In this document: one piece after another, positions 35,074-43,450 of the stretch
How positions within the stretch are numbered: position 1 is the first letter of the stretch
Layout: each line of letters opens with the position of its first letter
Assembly (NCBI RefSeq): GCF_027924185.1
Contig: NZ_BRVO01000001.1
Span: 496,001 to 560,000, forward strand
Direction: 5' to 3'
Length of the DNA: 64,000 bases
From: Neptunitalea lumnitzerae
GTDB taxonomy: Bacteria; Bacteroidota; Bacteroidia; Flavobacteriales; Flavobacteriaceae
The notes under the pieces: generated by a model
Database searches by the model: none
Told to the model about the DNA's origin: nothing
Seen by the model: only the letters and a program-made list of their open reading frames with translations
Made by a program: the position numbers and the translations under genes

Positions 35074-36544
35074 TTTTCTTAAGTGTTTTTTTGAGAGCTT
35101 TACCCTCTAATGAATAGATCATTAACAAAAATAAAAAAACAAATAGGGTTCCCACATATAAGTTTCTGTTAAAAACATAGAACGATAGTATGGCGTAAAC
35201 AACGCACGTACCCATATACAACCCTATTTTTTTTACATTGTATGGTATTTTATAGTTTTTCTGTCCGAAATAGTAAGAGATAAACATCATACCACTATAC
35301 GCCGCCAAAGTAGCTATAGCCGCCCCTTTATAACTCATAGTTGGTATTAATATAAAGTTTAAACTTAAGGTAATTACGGCACCTACCAAAGAAATAGCAG
35401 CACCATACCAAGTTTTATCGGTTACCTTGTACCAAACGGAAAGATTATGGTAAATACCTAAACATAAATTTGCCATTAAAATAAAAGGCACTACCCATAG
35501 CGCCTCCCAATAGGCTTGTTCTGGTATAAGTATTCGTTTTAAAATATCTGCATACACTACTACAAACAACACTATGAACGACCCAAAAATAGAGAAGTAC
35601 AACGTAATGTTGGCGTAGGTTTGCTTAGCATCTTTTTTATTAGCATGACTAAAAAAGAAGGGTTCTACCCCTAATTTAAAAGCAGTTACAAACAACGTCA
35701 TAAATACACCCAGTTTGTAACACGCTGCATAGATACCTACCACATCATCGGCAATACTTTTAGGCAGCATATAACGCAATATAAGCTTGTCAAAACCTTC
35801 GTTAATAGAATATGCAATACCAGCAATTAATACCGGAAAAGCGTAGGCAAACATTTTTTTAAATAGCACCTTATCAAAGCTAAAACCAATACGTTTATAC
35901 AAAGGCAACACCATTAACAATGTAACTCCACTAGCCATTAAATTGGCTAAGAAGATATAATGCACCTTATCTGCAAAAACAAAATTTGCCATAAACCCCT
36001 GTGGCTGGTCTCCAAAAAAACGAGGAAAACCAACAAAAAACAGAATATTCAACAATAGGTTTATAAGTACATTACTAATTTTAACAAAGGAGTATTTAAT
36101 AGGCATTTCTTGATTACGAAACCAAGCAAACGGTATTACTACCAAAGCATCTAGACTTAAAATACCCACAGCATACCCAATAAAGGTAGGTTGATAATCT
36201 AACCAAACAGCAATAGTGTTTCTTAATAAAAAGCCTATTACTAAAAAAAGCACTGATGAAATAGACAATGCTGTTAATGCAGTAGATTGCACTTCTGCCT
36301 TACGCTCACTTTTATTCATGAACCTAAAAAAAGCAGTTTCCATACCATAAGACAACAAAACATTACCTAATATAAGGTACACCATTAACGATGAGTACAC
36401 ACCATAATCTGCCTTAGCAGGTAATTCATGGATGTAGAATGGCGTAAGTATGAGTCCTAAAATACGAGGAAGTACGGTTGCCAAACCGTAAATAAATGTA
36501 GTTTTAAAAAGTTTTTGTAGTGCGCTCAAATTCTGTAACAACAT
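35063..36544 (-). CDS. oligosaccharide flippase family protein (Wzx-like)
   Basis: The protein has about 14 hydrophobic helices in 493 residues. It belongs to the polysaccharide exporter/MATE superfamily: [33 protein letters not shown] and [14 protein letters not shown] are typical blocks. It would move lipid-linked sugar units across the inner membrane. It heads the operon that runs through dut to the EnvC-like gene. The lipid-linked substrate may come from the polysaccharide locus at 55278-64000 or from elsewhere. Confidence 0.9.
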   Translation of the reverse strand: MLLQNLSALQKLFKTTFIYGLATVLPRILGLILTPFYIHELPAKADYGVYSSLMVYLILGNVLLSYGMETAFFRFMNKSERKAEVQSTALTALSISSVLFLVIGFLLRNTIAVWLDYQPTFIGYAVGILSLDALVVIPFAWFRNQEMPIKYSFVKISNVLINLLLNILFFVGFPRFFGDQPQGFMANFVFADKVHYIFLANLMASGVTLLMVLPLYKRIGFSFDKVLFKKMFAYAFPVLIAGIAYSINEGFDKLILRYMLPKSIADDVVGIYAACYKLGVFMTLFVTAFKLGVEPFFFSHANKKDAKQTYANITLYFSIFGSFIVLFVVVYADILKRILIPEQAYWEALWVVPFILMANLCLGIYHNLSVWYKVTDKTWYGAAISLVGAVITLSLNFILIPTMSYKGAAIATLAAYSGMMFISYYFGQKNYKIPYNVKKIGLYMGTCVVYAILSFYVFNRNLYVGTLFVFLFLLMIYSLEGKALKKTLKKNDN

Positions 36545-36715
36545 TTAACCTGCGCTAATGTATTGAATTATATACAGCACTACAATTTTATTACTCTATT
36601 TTTGAAAAGAGAACGTTTTAGCTATACTAAGATGTTCTTTTATAATTTTACGTGAGCGAAGAATTGATAGCTATTACACAAAACAACCCTTTACGAAATA
36701 GCTTTTTTAAGCCCT

Positions 36716-37183
36716 TTACAGAGCCGAACGTTCTTTCAAGATATTCTCTAACGCATCAGGTGTATTACTAACAATACACACCCTTAATTTACCGGTAAAG
36801 GTATTAAAACATACAGCCTTCCCAGGTTTGGTGTTATAAACCAACCTACCACCTGGTGCTAACCGAATACCTAACCCAATCCATCCTGGTATTTTTTCTT
36901 GTGTTATGGTTTGTGCAGTAATATTTTTAAGAGGATATTTTACTTTAATAAGCCCTATCCCAAAACTCAGTGTTAAAAATGCCTCATCTATCTTAATCGT
37001 AAAATTAAAGAACAATGCTATAATACCCACAAATAACACTATTACACCCAACAACGAATTAAAAGAAACATAGGTACCCGTACCAAAATTAAGTAGCGCC
37101 ACAAAACCAGCTAAAAAAGCCATCATAAAAATAATAAGAATATGGAAGATCTGAGTCTCTTTGTACACTAAAGGAGTATTCAT
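36716..37183 (-). CDS. small membrane protein, PH-like
   Basis: Two membrane helices (about 10-32 and 38-62) are followed by a beta-rich domain (FTIKIDEAFLTLSFGIGLIK ... ENILKERSAL) that looks like a bacterial PH-like domain. The function is unknown. It stands alone between the flippase operon and the ATP synthase terminator, with about 170 bases before the flippase gene. Confidence 0.6.
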   Translation of the reverse strand: MNTPLVYKETQIFHILIIFMMAFLAGFVALLNFGTGTYVSFNSLLGVIVLFVGIIALFFNFTIKIDEAFLTLSFGIGLIKVKYPLKNITAQTITQEKIPGWIGLGIRLAPGGRLVYNTKPGKAVCFNTFTGKLRVCIVSNTPDALENILKERSAL

Positions 37184-37218
37184 AATTTAAAAGTAATTCA
37201 TAAATGAATGAAATGAAA

Positions 37219-37246
37219 AAACCCTGTCTTAAAAAAGACAGGGTTT
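37219..37246 (-). terminator. ATP synthase operon terminator
   Basis: AAACCCTGTCTT / AAGACAGGGTTT with T's on the minus strand, just after the atpG stop. Confidence 0.85.
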
Positions 37247-37268
37247 AACATATAAAAGAGTGTTTTGT

Positions 37269-38132
37269 TTATCCGTTTAAAGCTTCTGCTCCACCAACAA
37301 TCTCTAAAATTTCATTGGTAATAGCTGCCTGACGTGCTTTGTTATACGTAAGTTTTAATTGGTTACGTAATTCGGTAGCATTATCAGTTGCTTTGTGCAT
37401 AGCTGTCATACGTGCTCCGTGCTCTGAAGCAAAAGAGTCTCTAACAGCTTTATACAATTGTGTTTTTAAAGACTTAGGAATTAATGTCTCAACGATTTCT
37501 TTTTTAGATGGCTCAAAAATATAATCAGTTGCTGGTCCATTACTTTCAGTAGTCTCTTGTTGAACAATTGGTAAAAATTGCTCTTGTAACACAACTTGGT
37601 TTGCAGCATTTTTAAAGTGGTTGTAGATAAGTACTATCTTATCATACGTACCCTCTGCATACAACTCCATTAACTTATCTGCCAATGCAGCAACATTATC
37701 AAAGGTAAGATTATCATAAATCTCATTATGGTTTTCTACAACCTCTTGAGATTTCTTAATAATATCATTTCCCTTTTTACCAATGGTAAAAAAGTAAACC
37801 TCTTTACTGCTATAGGCTTGAGCTGCAGCTAACGAAGCTTTTATAATATTAGCGTTAAAACCACCACATAAACCTCTATTAGAAGTCATGGGTACAAATA
37901 ACACCTTTTTTACTTCTCTTTCCGTAGCATAAACGCTTCCGCTATCCCCTTCTAAAGATGCACTTAAGCTTTGTAACAATTCTGTTAACTTACTAGCATA
38001 AGGCCTCATTGCGGTAATAGCATCCTGAGCCTTCTTCAATTTAGCAGCCGATACCATTTTCATGGCACTAGTAATCTGCATGGTTGAGCTCACCGAAGCA
38101 ATTCTGTTACGTATTTCTTTTAAGTTAGCCAT
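37269..38132 (-). CDS. atpG: ATP synthase gamma subunit
   Basis: The gamma subunit is the central rotor shaft of F1. The N-terminal helix (LKEIRNRIASVSSTMQITSAM KMVSAAKL, written in two parts) and the C-terminal KATDNATELRNQLKLTYNKARQA helix pack as the coiled-coil shaft; SNRGLCGGFN is the conserved mid-protein motif. The 287-aa length is normal. It is the last gene of the operon, after a 71-base gap from atpA that contains a hairpin. Confidence 0.97.
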   Translation of the reverse strand: MANLKEIRNRIASVSSTMQITSAMKMVSAAKLKKAQDAITAMRPYASKLTELLQSLSASLEGDSGSVYATEREVKKVLFVPMTSNRGLCGGFNANIIKASLAAAQAYSSKEVYFFTIGKKGNDIIKKSQEVVENHNEIYDNLTFDNVAALADKLMELYAEGTYDKIVLIYNHFKNAANQVVLQEQFLPIVQQETTESNGPATDYIFEPSKKEIVETLIPKSLKTQLYKAVRDSFASEHGARMTAMHKATDNATELRNQLKLTYNKARQAAITNEILEIVGGAEALNG

Positions 38133-38161
38133 AGTTTTAATTATGGATTATGAATTCAGAG

Positions 38162-38189
38162 TTATGGATTAGTAAGTACTAATCCATAA
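38162..38189 (-). repeat. intercistronic hairpin between atpA and atpG
   Basis: TTATGGATTAGTA / TACTAATCCATAA form a perfect 13-bp stem with a two-base loop. Flanking sequence repeats TTATGGATT and TATGAATTC in tandem, like the degenerate ATTATGAATT repeats often found between genes in this group. No T-run follows, so an RNA-processing or stability element is more likely than a terminator. Confidence 0.5.
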
Positions 38190-38203
38190 TTCCGTATTCT
38201 AAA

Positions 38204-39784
38204 TTATCTAGCGTATTTAGGAGCAATTTCTTTTGCTACAGCCGTTAAAACGTCTGTTTGAGCATCTGTATATTTACCAGCTTTTAACTCGTCTAGAGTA
38301 GCTCTGTGTTTAGCATTTAAGAAATCGATATACTCTTTCTCAAATTCTTTCACTCTATCTACAGGAACTTCTTTCAATAAGTTCTTAGAACCAGCAAAAA
38401 TAATAGCAATCTGATCTTCTACAGTATACGGATCGTTTTGAGCTTGTTTTAAGATCTCAACGTTACGTTGTCCTTTAGAAATTACGTTCATAGTAGCCGC
38501 ATCAAGATCAGAACCAAATTTAGCAAACGCTTCTAATTCACGGTACTGAGCCTGGTCTAATTTTAAGGTACCTGCTACCTTTTTCATAGATTTAATTTGC
38601 GCTGAACCACCCACACGAGATACAGAGATACCTACGTTAATTGCAGGACGTACACCAGAGTTAAATAAATCTGACTCTAAGAATATCTGACCATCTGTAA
38701 TAGAAATTACGTTGGTTGGGATATATGCAGAAACGTCACCCGCTTGTGTTTCAATAATTGGTAAAGCTGTTAATGAACCTCCACCTTTAACAACTGGTTT
38801 TAAAGATTCAGGAAGGTCGTTCATGTTCTTAGCAATCTCATCATCGGCAATTACTTTAGCAGCACGCTCTAATAAACGAGAGTGTAAGAAGAAAACGTCT
38901 CCAGGGTAAGCCTCACGTCCTGGTGGTCTTCTTAATAATAAAGACACCTCACGGTATGCCACAGCTTGCTTAGATAAATCATCATAAACAATTAAAGCCG
39001 GACGACCCGTATCACGGAAGTACTCACCAATTGCAGCTCCTGTAAAAGGAGCATATACCTGCATAGGAGCAGGATCTGATGCATTAGCCGCAACAATAGT
39101 AGTATATGCTAAAGCACCTTTTTCTTCTAAAGTTTTAGCAATACCAGCAACTGTAGAAGCTTTTTGCCCTACAGCAACATATATACAATATACAGGTTGC
39201 CCTGCATCGTAAAATTCTTTCTGATTAATAATGGTATCAATACACACTGTAGTTTTACCAGTCTGACGGTCACCAATAACCAACTCACGTTGACCACGAC
39301 CTACAGGAATCATAGCATCTACAGATTTAATACCAGTTTGTAATGGCTCATTTACCGGCTGACGGTAAATTACACCAGGAGCTTTACGCTCTAATGGCAT
39401 TTCGTAAGTTTTTCCTTCAATAGGACCCTTACCATCAATTGGGTTACCTAAGGTATCCACAACTCTACCAACTACACCTTCTCCAACTTTAACAGAAGCA
39501 ATACGTTGTGTACGTTTTACAGTAGCGCCTTCTTTAATGTCTTTAGAAGCCCCTAAGATTACAACACCAACGTTGTCTTCTTCAAGGTTAAGTACCATTC
39601 CTTCTAGACCACTTTCAAACTCTACTAATTCACCGTATTGAGCATTTGATAAGCCGTATACACGTGCAATACCATCTCCTACTGTTAATACTGTACCTAC
39701 TTCGTCTAATGAAGCCGAGGCTTCAAAACCTGATAGTTGTTTTTTTAATATTGCTGATACCTCAGCAGCTTTTACTTCAGCCAT
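38204..39784 (-). CDS. atpA: ATP synthase alpha subunit
   Basis: The alpha subunit carries non-catalytic nucleotide sites in F1. Walker A is GDRQTGKTT (about residues 168-176), and [27 protein letters not shown] and [18 protein letters not shown] are conserved blocks. The 526-aa length fits. It follows atpH by 41 bases. Confidence 0.98.
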   Translation of the reverse strand: MAEVKAAEVSAILKKQLSGFEASASLDEVGTVLTVGDGIARVYGLSNAQYGELVEFESGLEGMVLNLEEDNVGVVILGASKDIKEGATVKRTQRIASVKVGEGVVGRVVDTLGNPIDGKGPIEGKTYEMPLERKAPGVIYRQPVNEPLQTGIKSVDAMIPVGRGQRELVIGDRQTGKTTVCIDTIINQKEFYDAGQPVYCIYVAVGQKASTVAGIAKTLEEKGALAYTTIVAANASDPAPMQVYAPFTGAAIGEYFRDTGRPALIVYDDLSKQAVAYREVSLLLRRPPGREAYPGDVFFLHSRLLERAAKVIADDEIAKNMNDLPESLKPVVKGGGSLTALPIIETQAGDVSAYIPTNVISITDGQIFLESDLFNSGVRPAINVGISVSRVGGSAQIKSMKKVAGTLKLDQAQYRELEAFAKFGSDLDAATMNVISKGQRNVEILKQAQNDPYTVEDQIAIIFAGSKNLLKEVPVDRVKEFEKEYIDFLNAKHRATLDELKAGKYTDAQTDVLTAVAKEIAPKYAR

Positions 39785-39825
39785 CTTACTTTAGTATTTA
39801 AAACCGTTTCGGGTTTATTTATAAA

Positions 39826-40380
39826 TTAAAGTTGTGAAACGTATAAATTGTTATTAAACTCTCTTTCTAATTTTCTAAACTTGGCAGCCACACTTGCATC
39901 GTATTGCTTATCGCCAATTCTTAAAACAAAACCACCAATAATTGTAGGATCTACTTTGTTTTCTAAAGTAATCTTCTTGTTGGTTAATTGGTTTATTTTA
40001 GCCAATACCTTTGTTTCTAACTCAGCAGTTAAAGGAACTGCAGTAGTAACTACAGCCGTTTGTTCACCTTTGTAAGCGTGGTATTGAATTATATATTTTT
40101 CCGCTACAGCTTGCAACAAGTTAATACGCTTGTTTTCTTCTAGCACCGAAAAAAGTCCTTTAGTAACCTCAGTTACGTCCGCAAAAATTTCTTTTAACGA
40201 AGCTATTTTCACCTCTGCCTTCACAATAGGACTCTCAATCATTAATCGAAGGTCTTTACTGCCGTTAATGGTGTTTTTAATAAGCTTCATGTCAGCATCT
40301 ACCTTATCTGCTATATTTTGATCTATAGCTAAAGATAGCATTGCTTTTGCGTAACGTATTGCTGCTCTAGTACTTACCAT
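39826..40380 (-). CDS. atpH: ATP synthase delta subunit
   Basis: The delta subunit joins the stator stalk to F1. The 184-aa protein starts AAIRYAKAMLSLAIDQNIAD and ends with the conserved NKVDPTIIGGFVLRIGDKQYDASV block. It starts six bases after atpF. Confidence 0.95.
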   Translation of the reverse strand: MVSTRAAIRYAKAMLSLAIDQNIADKVDADMKLIKNTINGSKDLRLMIESPIVKAEVKIASLKEIFADVTEVTKGLFSVLEENKRINLLQAVAEKYIIQYHAYKGEQTAVVTTAVPLTAELETKVLAKINQLTNKKITLENKVDPTIIGGFVLRIGDKQYDASVAAKFRKLEREFNNNLYVSQL

Positions 40381-40386
40381 TTTTTC

Positions 40387-40887
40387 TTAGTTTAAAGTAA
40401 CTTCATCAAGCATTTTTTCAACTTGCTTCATTTGCTTAGCATTGTCAGACAACTCGTCTTTAACAACCTTCTGTGCAATTTCTAAAGAAAGACTTGCTAC
40501 TTGAGTTTTAAGTTCTGCTAAAGCAGATCTCTTTTCTGATTCAATTTCAGCTTTTGCTTGCTCTAAAATAGCAGCACCTTGAGCACTTGCAGCTTCTTTA
40601 GCATCAGCAATCATTTTATCTTTAATCTCACGAGCTTCTTTCAACATTACATCTCTTTCAGCACGTGCTTCAGCCAACATTTTTTCATTATCAGCTTGAA
40701 GATTTTCCATTTCTTCTCTAGCCTTCTTAGCAGCCTCTAATGCATCTTTAATACCTTCTTCTCTATCATCTAGAGATTTTAAGATAGGCTTCCATGCAAA
40801 TTTTCCCAAAAGAAAAATAAGAATCAAAAGTATGATTGCTTGCATGAAAAACAATCCCGGTGAAAAATCATTTAATAACTGATCCAT
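40387..40887 (-). CDS. atpF: ATP synthase b subunit
   Basis: The b subunit forms the peripheral stalk. One N-terminal membrane helix (about 10-28, GLFFMQAIILLILIFLLGKF) is followed by a long charged coiled coil to the end. The 166-aa length is normal. A 104-base gap separates it from atpE, holding the hairpin at 40939-40975. Confidence 0.96.
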   Translation of the reverse strand: MDQLLNDFSPGLFFMQAIILLILIFLLGKFAWKPILKSLDDREEGIKDALEAAKKAREEMENLQADNEKMLAEARAERDVMLKEAREIKDKMIADAKEAASAQGAAILEQAKAEIESEKRSALAELKTQVASLSLEIAQKVVKDELSDNAKQMKQVEKMLDEVTLN

Positions 40888-40938
40888 GATGTCAAATTAA
40901 TTTATTCTTGTTGTATTACTGTTTCCTCTTTAAATTTT

Positions 40939-40975
40939 AATTATTTCCTGCAACCAACCGTTACAGGAAATAATT
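40939..40975 (-). repeat. hairpin between atpE and atpF
   Basis: AATTATTTCCTG / CAGGAAATAATT form a perfect 12-bp stem with a 13-base loop. It lies downstream of atpE in the direction of transcription. There is no strong T-run, so it may protect or process the mRNA rather than stop it. Such an element could raise the amount of the c subunit over b. Confidence 0.5.
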
Positions 40976-40991
40976 TTAAAAAAGCTTTTTG

Positions 40992-41198
<207 letters not shown>

Positions 41199-41222
41199 TT
41201 ATAAAGTTAATTAATTAAGTTC

Positions 41223-42335
41223 TTAATGATGATCATGTTCTTCTACAGCAGCTCCAATAAAAAGTGCTGACAACATGGTAAAAATAAACGCCTGTAAAAA
41301 GGCTACTAATATTTCGATAACAGAAATAAACAATGCCAAAATTAAAGAAATTGAAGTAGAACCTACAGCTCCAAATTGATTCTTCAATAAAATCATTAAA
41401 GCAATTAAACTCATTACAACAAAGTGTCCTGCAGTCATGTTTGCAAATAAACGAATCATTAACGAGAATGGTTTCGTAAACATACCCAATACTTCAATAG
41501 GCGCTAAAATAATTTTCATTGGCCATGGCACACCTGGCATCCAGAAAATGTGTTTCCAATAATCTTTATTACCTACAAATTGAGTAATAAAGAATGTAAA
41601 CAATGCCAAACAGAAAGTAACTGCAATTTGCCCAGTAACATTAAAACCTAAAGGTGTTAAACCAACTAAATTTAAAATCCAGATAAAGAAAAACACAGTT
41701 AATAGATAAGGCATAAATCTTTTATATTTCTTTTCACCTATATTAGGACGTGCAATTTCATCTCTAACATAGATAACCAATGGCTCAAGTACTCTTGCAA
41801 AACCCGTTGGTATTGGACCTTTTTTATATCCTTTAGCTAAAGCTCCAAAGCCTAAGAAAAGTAATATTGCAGCAAGCAACATACCCACAACACTTTTGGT
41901 AATTGAAAAATCTAAAACCGTATGCGCATTATGAGGATGATGTTCTTCATTAAATTCCACCTCAGACGCACCTTCTTCAAGCTCGTAAATTTTACCATGA
42001 ATCATAGCTAATTTAACATCGCCTTTTTCTACGATAACTTCTCCATTTTCGTCGTGATGAAATTCTGAAGCCATAAATGTTTTTAATCCATTACTAGTCC
42101 ATATAATAACTGGCAATGCAAAACCATAATGATGATCTCCTGAACTGTAAAATGTAAAATAGTGAGAATCTTTCAAGTGATGCTTGATATACTCATTAAC
42201 TTCCACAGGATCGTCAATTGCTCCATTGTCTTCTTTAGAATGATGCCCTGTTTCTTCATTTGACCAACCTAAAAAGGCTGTAGAGAACGCTATCAGCATA
42301 ATAAAAAACCTGATAGTTTTTTTTACTCCTACCAT
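41223..42335 (-). CDS. atpB: ATP synthase a subunit with N-terminal extension
   Basis: The a subunit forms the proton channel against the c ring. From about residue 145 the protein follows the family: the essential Arg is in IRLFANMTAGHF, and five or six helices follow. The first 125 or so residues are an extension absent from E. coli AtpB: a signal-like hydrophobic segment (FFIMLIAFSTAFLGW), then a polar, His-rich region (HHSKEDNG, EFHHDENGE, EEHHPHNAH). Extended forms occur in other Bacteroidota. The gene has a promoter element of its own at 42372-42379. Confidence 0.95.
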   Translation of the reverse strand: MVGVKKTIRFFIMLIAFSTAFLGWSNEETGHHSKEDNGAIDDPVEVNEYIKHHLKDSHYFTFYSSGDHHYGFALPVIIWTSNGLKTFMASEFHHDENGEVIVEKGDVKLAMIHGKIYELEEGASEVEFNEEHHPHNAHTVLDFSITKSVVGMLLAAILLFLGFGALAKGYKKGPIPTGFARVLEPLVIYVRDEIARPNIGEKKYKRFMPYLLTVFFFIWILNLVGLTPLGFNVTGQIAVTFCLALFTFFITQFVGNKDYWKHIFWMPGVPWPMKIILAPIEVLGMFTKPFSLMIRLFANMTAGHFVVMSLIALMILLKNQFGAVGSTSISLILALFISVIEILVAFLQAFIFTMLSALFIGAAVEEHDHH

Positions 42336-42371
42336 AACTTGTTAAGATGAATTGTGCTTCAAAATTTTGTG

Positions 42372-42379
42372 CAAATTTA
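42372..42379 (-). promoter_or_regulatory. promoter -7 element TAAATTTG upstream of atpB
   Basis: This exact TAnnTTTG match lies 37 bases upstream of the atpB start, in the 123-base gap after the preceding gene. It would allow the core atp genes to be transcribed without the upstream AtpZ and PorW/SprE genes. Confidence 0.55.
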
Positions 42380-42458
42380 CACTATAAATTAACATTTGCT
42401 TGTTAATCAAGGATTTTTTTTTCGGAAGTATGCAAAATTGTGATATATAGCAGGTTTG

Positions 42459-42845
42459 CTATATTTTTTTATCCAAAAGGAGTTTAGTAAAATACACTTC
42501 AAATGTTAAAAAAACGAAGTAAGGTATAGCAAAAAGAATCAATTCATCCTTTGAATAAGTTACTTTATGAGTGATGTGAGGAGCCAAGTAAAAACCAATG
42601 AGCACTAACTTAAAAGTTATCATCCCTAAAAAGATAAACCCCAAATGTTCAGAAAACTTAAGGTTAAATAGGTATAACTGTACTAAAATTAACACTGTAA
42701 CTCCAAAATGAAACAAAAGTATACTATTAACAGTTTTATGTATAGTATCAACAAGAACGGTCTTGTTTAACCCTAAGACAACTAAAAAACAAAATAAACT
42801 TGCTATTAAAAAATGCAACAAAAACTTCCCTAAAACTCTACTCAT
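42459..42845 (-). CDS. four-helix membrane protein at AtpI position
   Basis: The 128-aa protein has four predicted helices (about 8-25, 40-60, 65-88, 100-122) and no recognised motif. It sits where atpI stands in other operons: it overlaps the AtpZ gene by eight bases and precedes atpB. It may be an assembly factor for the c ring, but the sequence alone does not show that. Confidence 0.6.
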   Translation of the reverse strand: MSRVLGKFLLHFLIASLFCFLVVLGLNKTVLVDTIHKTVNSILLFHFGVTVLILVQLYLFNLKFSEHLGFIFLGMITFKLVLIGFYLAPHITHKVTYSKDELILFAIPYFVFLTFEVYFTKLLLDKKI

Positions 42846-43059
42846 CTTTACCTAACTTAATAGCCTCTTTAACTATTATATAAATAGACAAAAACACCCC
42901 AACCAAAGTTAGAATGTTCGTATATAATTTACCTGAATGGTATTTTCCATCTAACCATTCGCCCATTAAAAAAAAGACATAGATAATGGCACCAATCTGA
43001 AAACCAGCGCCAATAAATCTAATGTATTTACGATGCTGATTTTTTTGACTCGCCACCAC
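42838..43059 (-). CDS. AtpZ/AtpI-family protein
   Basis: The 73-aa protein starts with GTG and overlaps the end of the bactofilin gene by 32 bases. Two helices (FIGAGFQIGAIIYVFFLMG and YTNILTLVGVFLSIYIIV) joined by EWLDGKY match AtpZ/AtpI, small membrane proteins linked to F1Fo assembly and to Mg or Ca handling in some bacteria. Confidence 0.8.
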   Translation of the reverse strand: MVASQKNQHRKYIRFIGAGFQIGAIIYVFFLMGEWLDGKYHSGKLYTNILTLVGVFLSIYIIVKEAIKLGKDE

Positions 43060-43435
43060 CTAAAGATTTCAGGTTATTTGCACCCATGTTACAAGTTGCA
43101 TTGAAGACAGCACCTGCATCTATATCTAATTTAGCAGCTACAATTTCGCCTTCTACTTTTGCCGTAGATTTTAATGAAAGTAATCCCGATACAATTAAAG
43201 TTCCTGTATAGGTTCCTTCAATATCGGCATTTTCACATTCCGACTTTCCGTCAATAACACCAGTTTTTCCAATTACAAGTTTTCCAGAGGTTTTTACGGT
43301 TCCAACTAATTTACCATCAATTCTAAAATCAGAATCAGAAGTTACATCTCCTTTAATTACTGTGTTTGGTAAAATACGGTTAGACATTCCGTTAGACTCT
43401 CCTTTGGTTTTCACTGGTTTTTTTTCGTTAAACAT
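43028..43435 (-). CDS. bactofilin
   Basis: The 135-aa protein is a DUF583 bactofilin, a cytoskeletal protein that polymerises without nucleotide. The core repeats VIKGDVTSDSDFRIDGKLVGTV, then VIGKTGVIDGKSEC and SLKSTAKVEGEIVAAKLD, building a beta-helix. The short N-terminal tail (KKPVKTKGESNG) may bind membrane or wall. Bactofilins in other bacteria position cell-wall enzymes. It lies between the PorW/SprE gene and AtpZ. Confidence 0.92.
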   Translation of the reverse strand: MFNEKKPVKTKGESNGMSNRILPNTVIKGDVTSDSDFRIDGKLVGTVKTSGKLVIGKTGVIDGKSECENADIEGTYTGTLIVSGLLSLKSTAKVEGEIVAAKLDIDAGAVFNATCNMGANNLKSLGGGESKKSAS

Positions 43436-43450
43436 AATTAGTAGTGTTGT

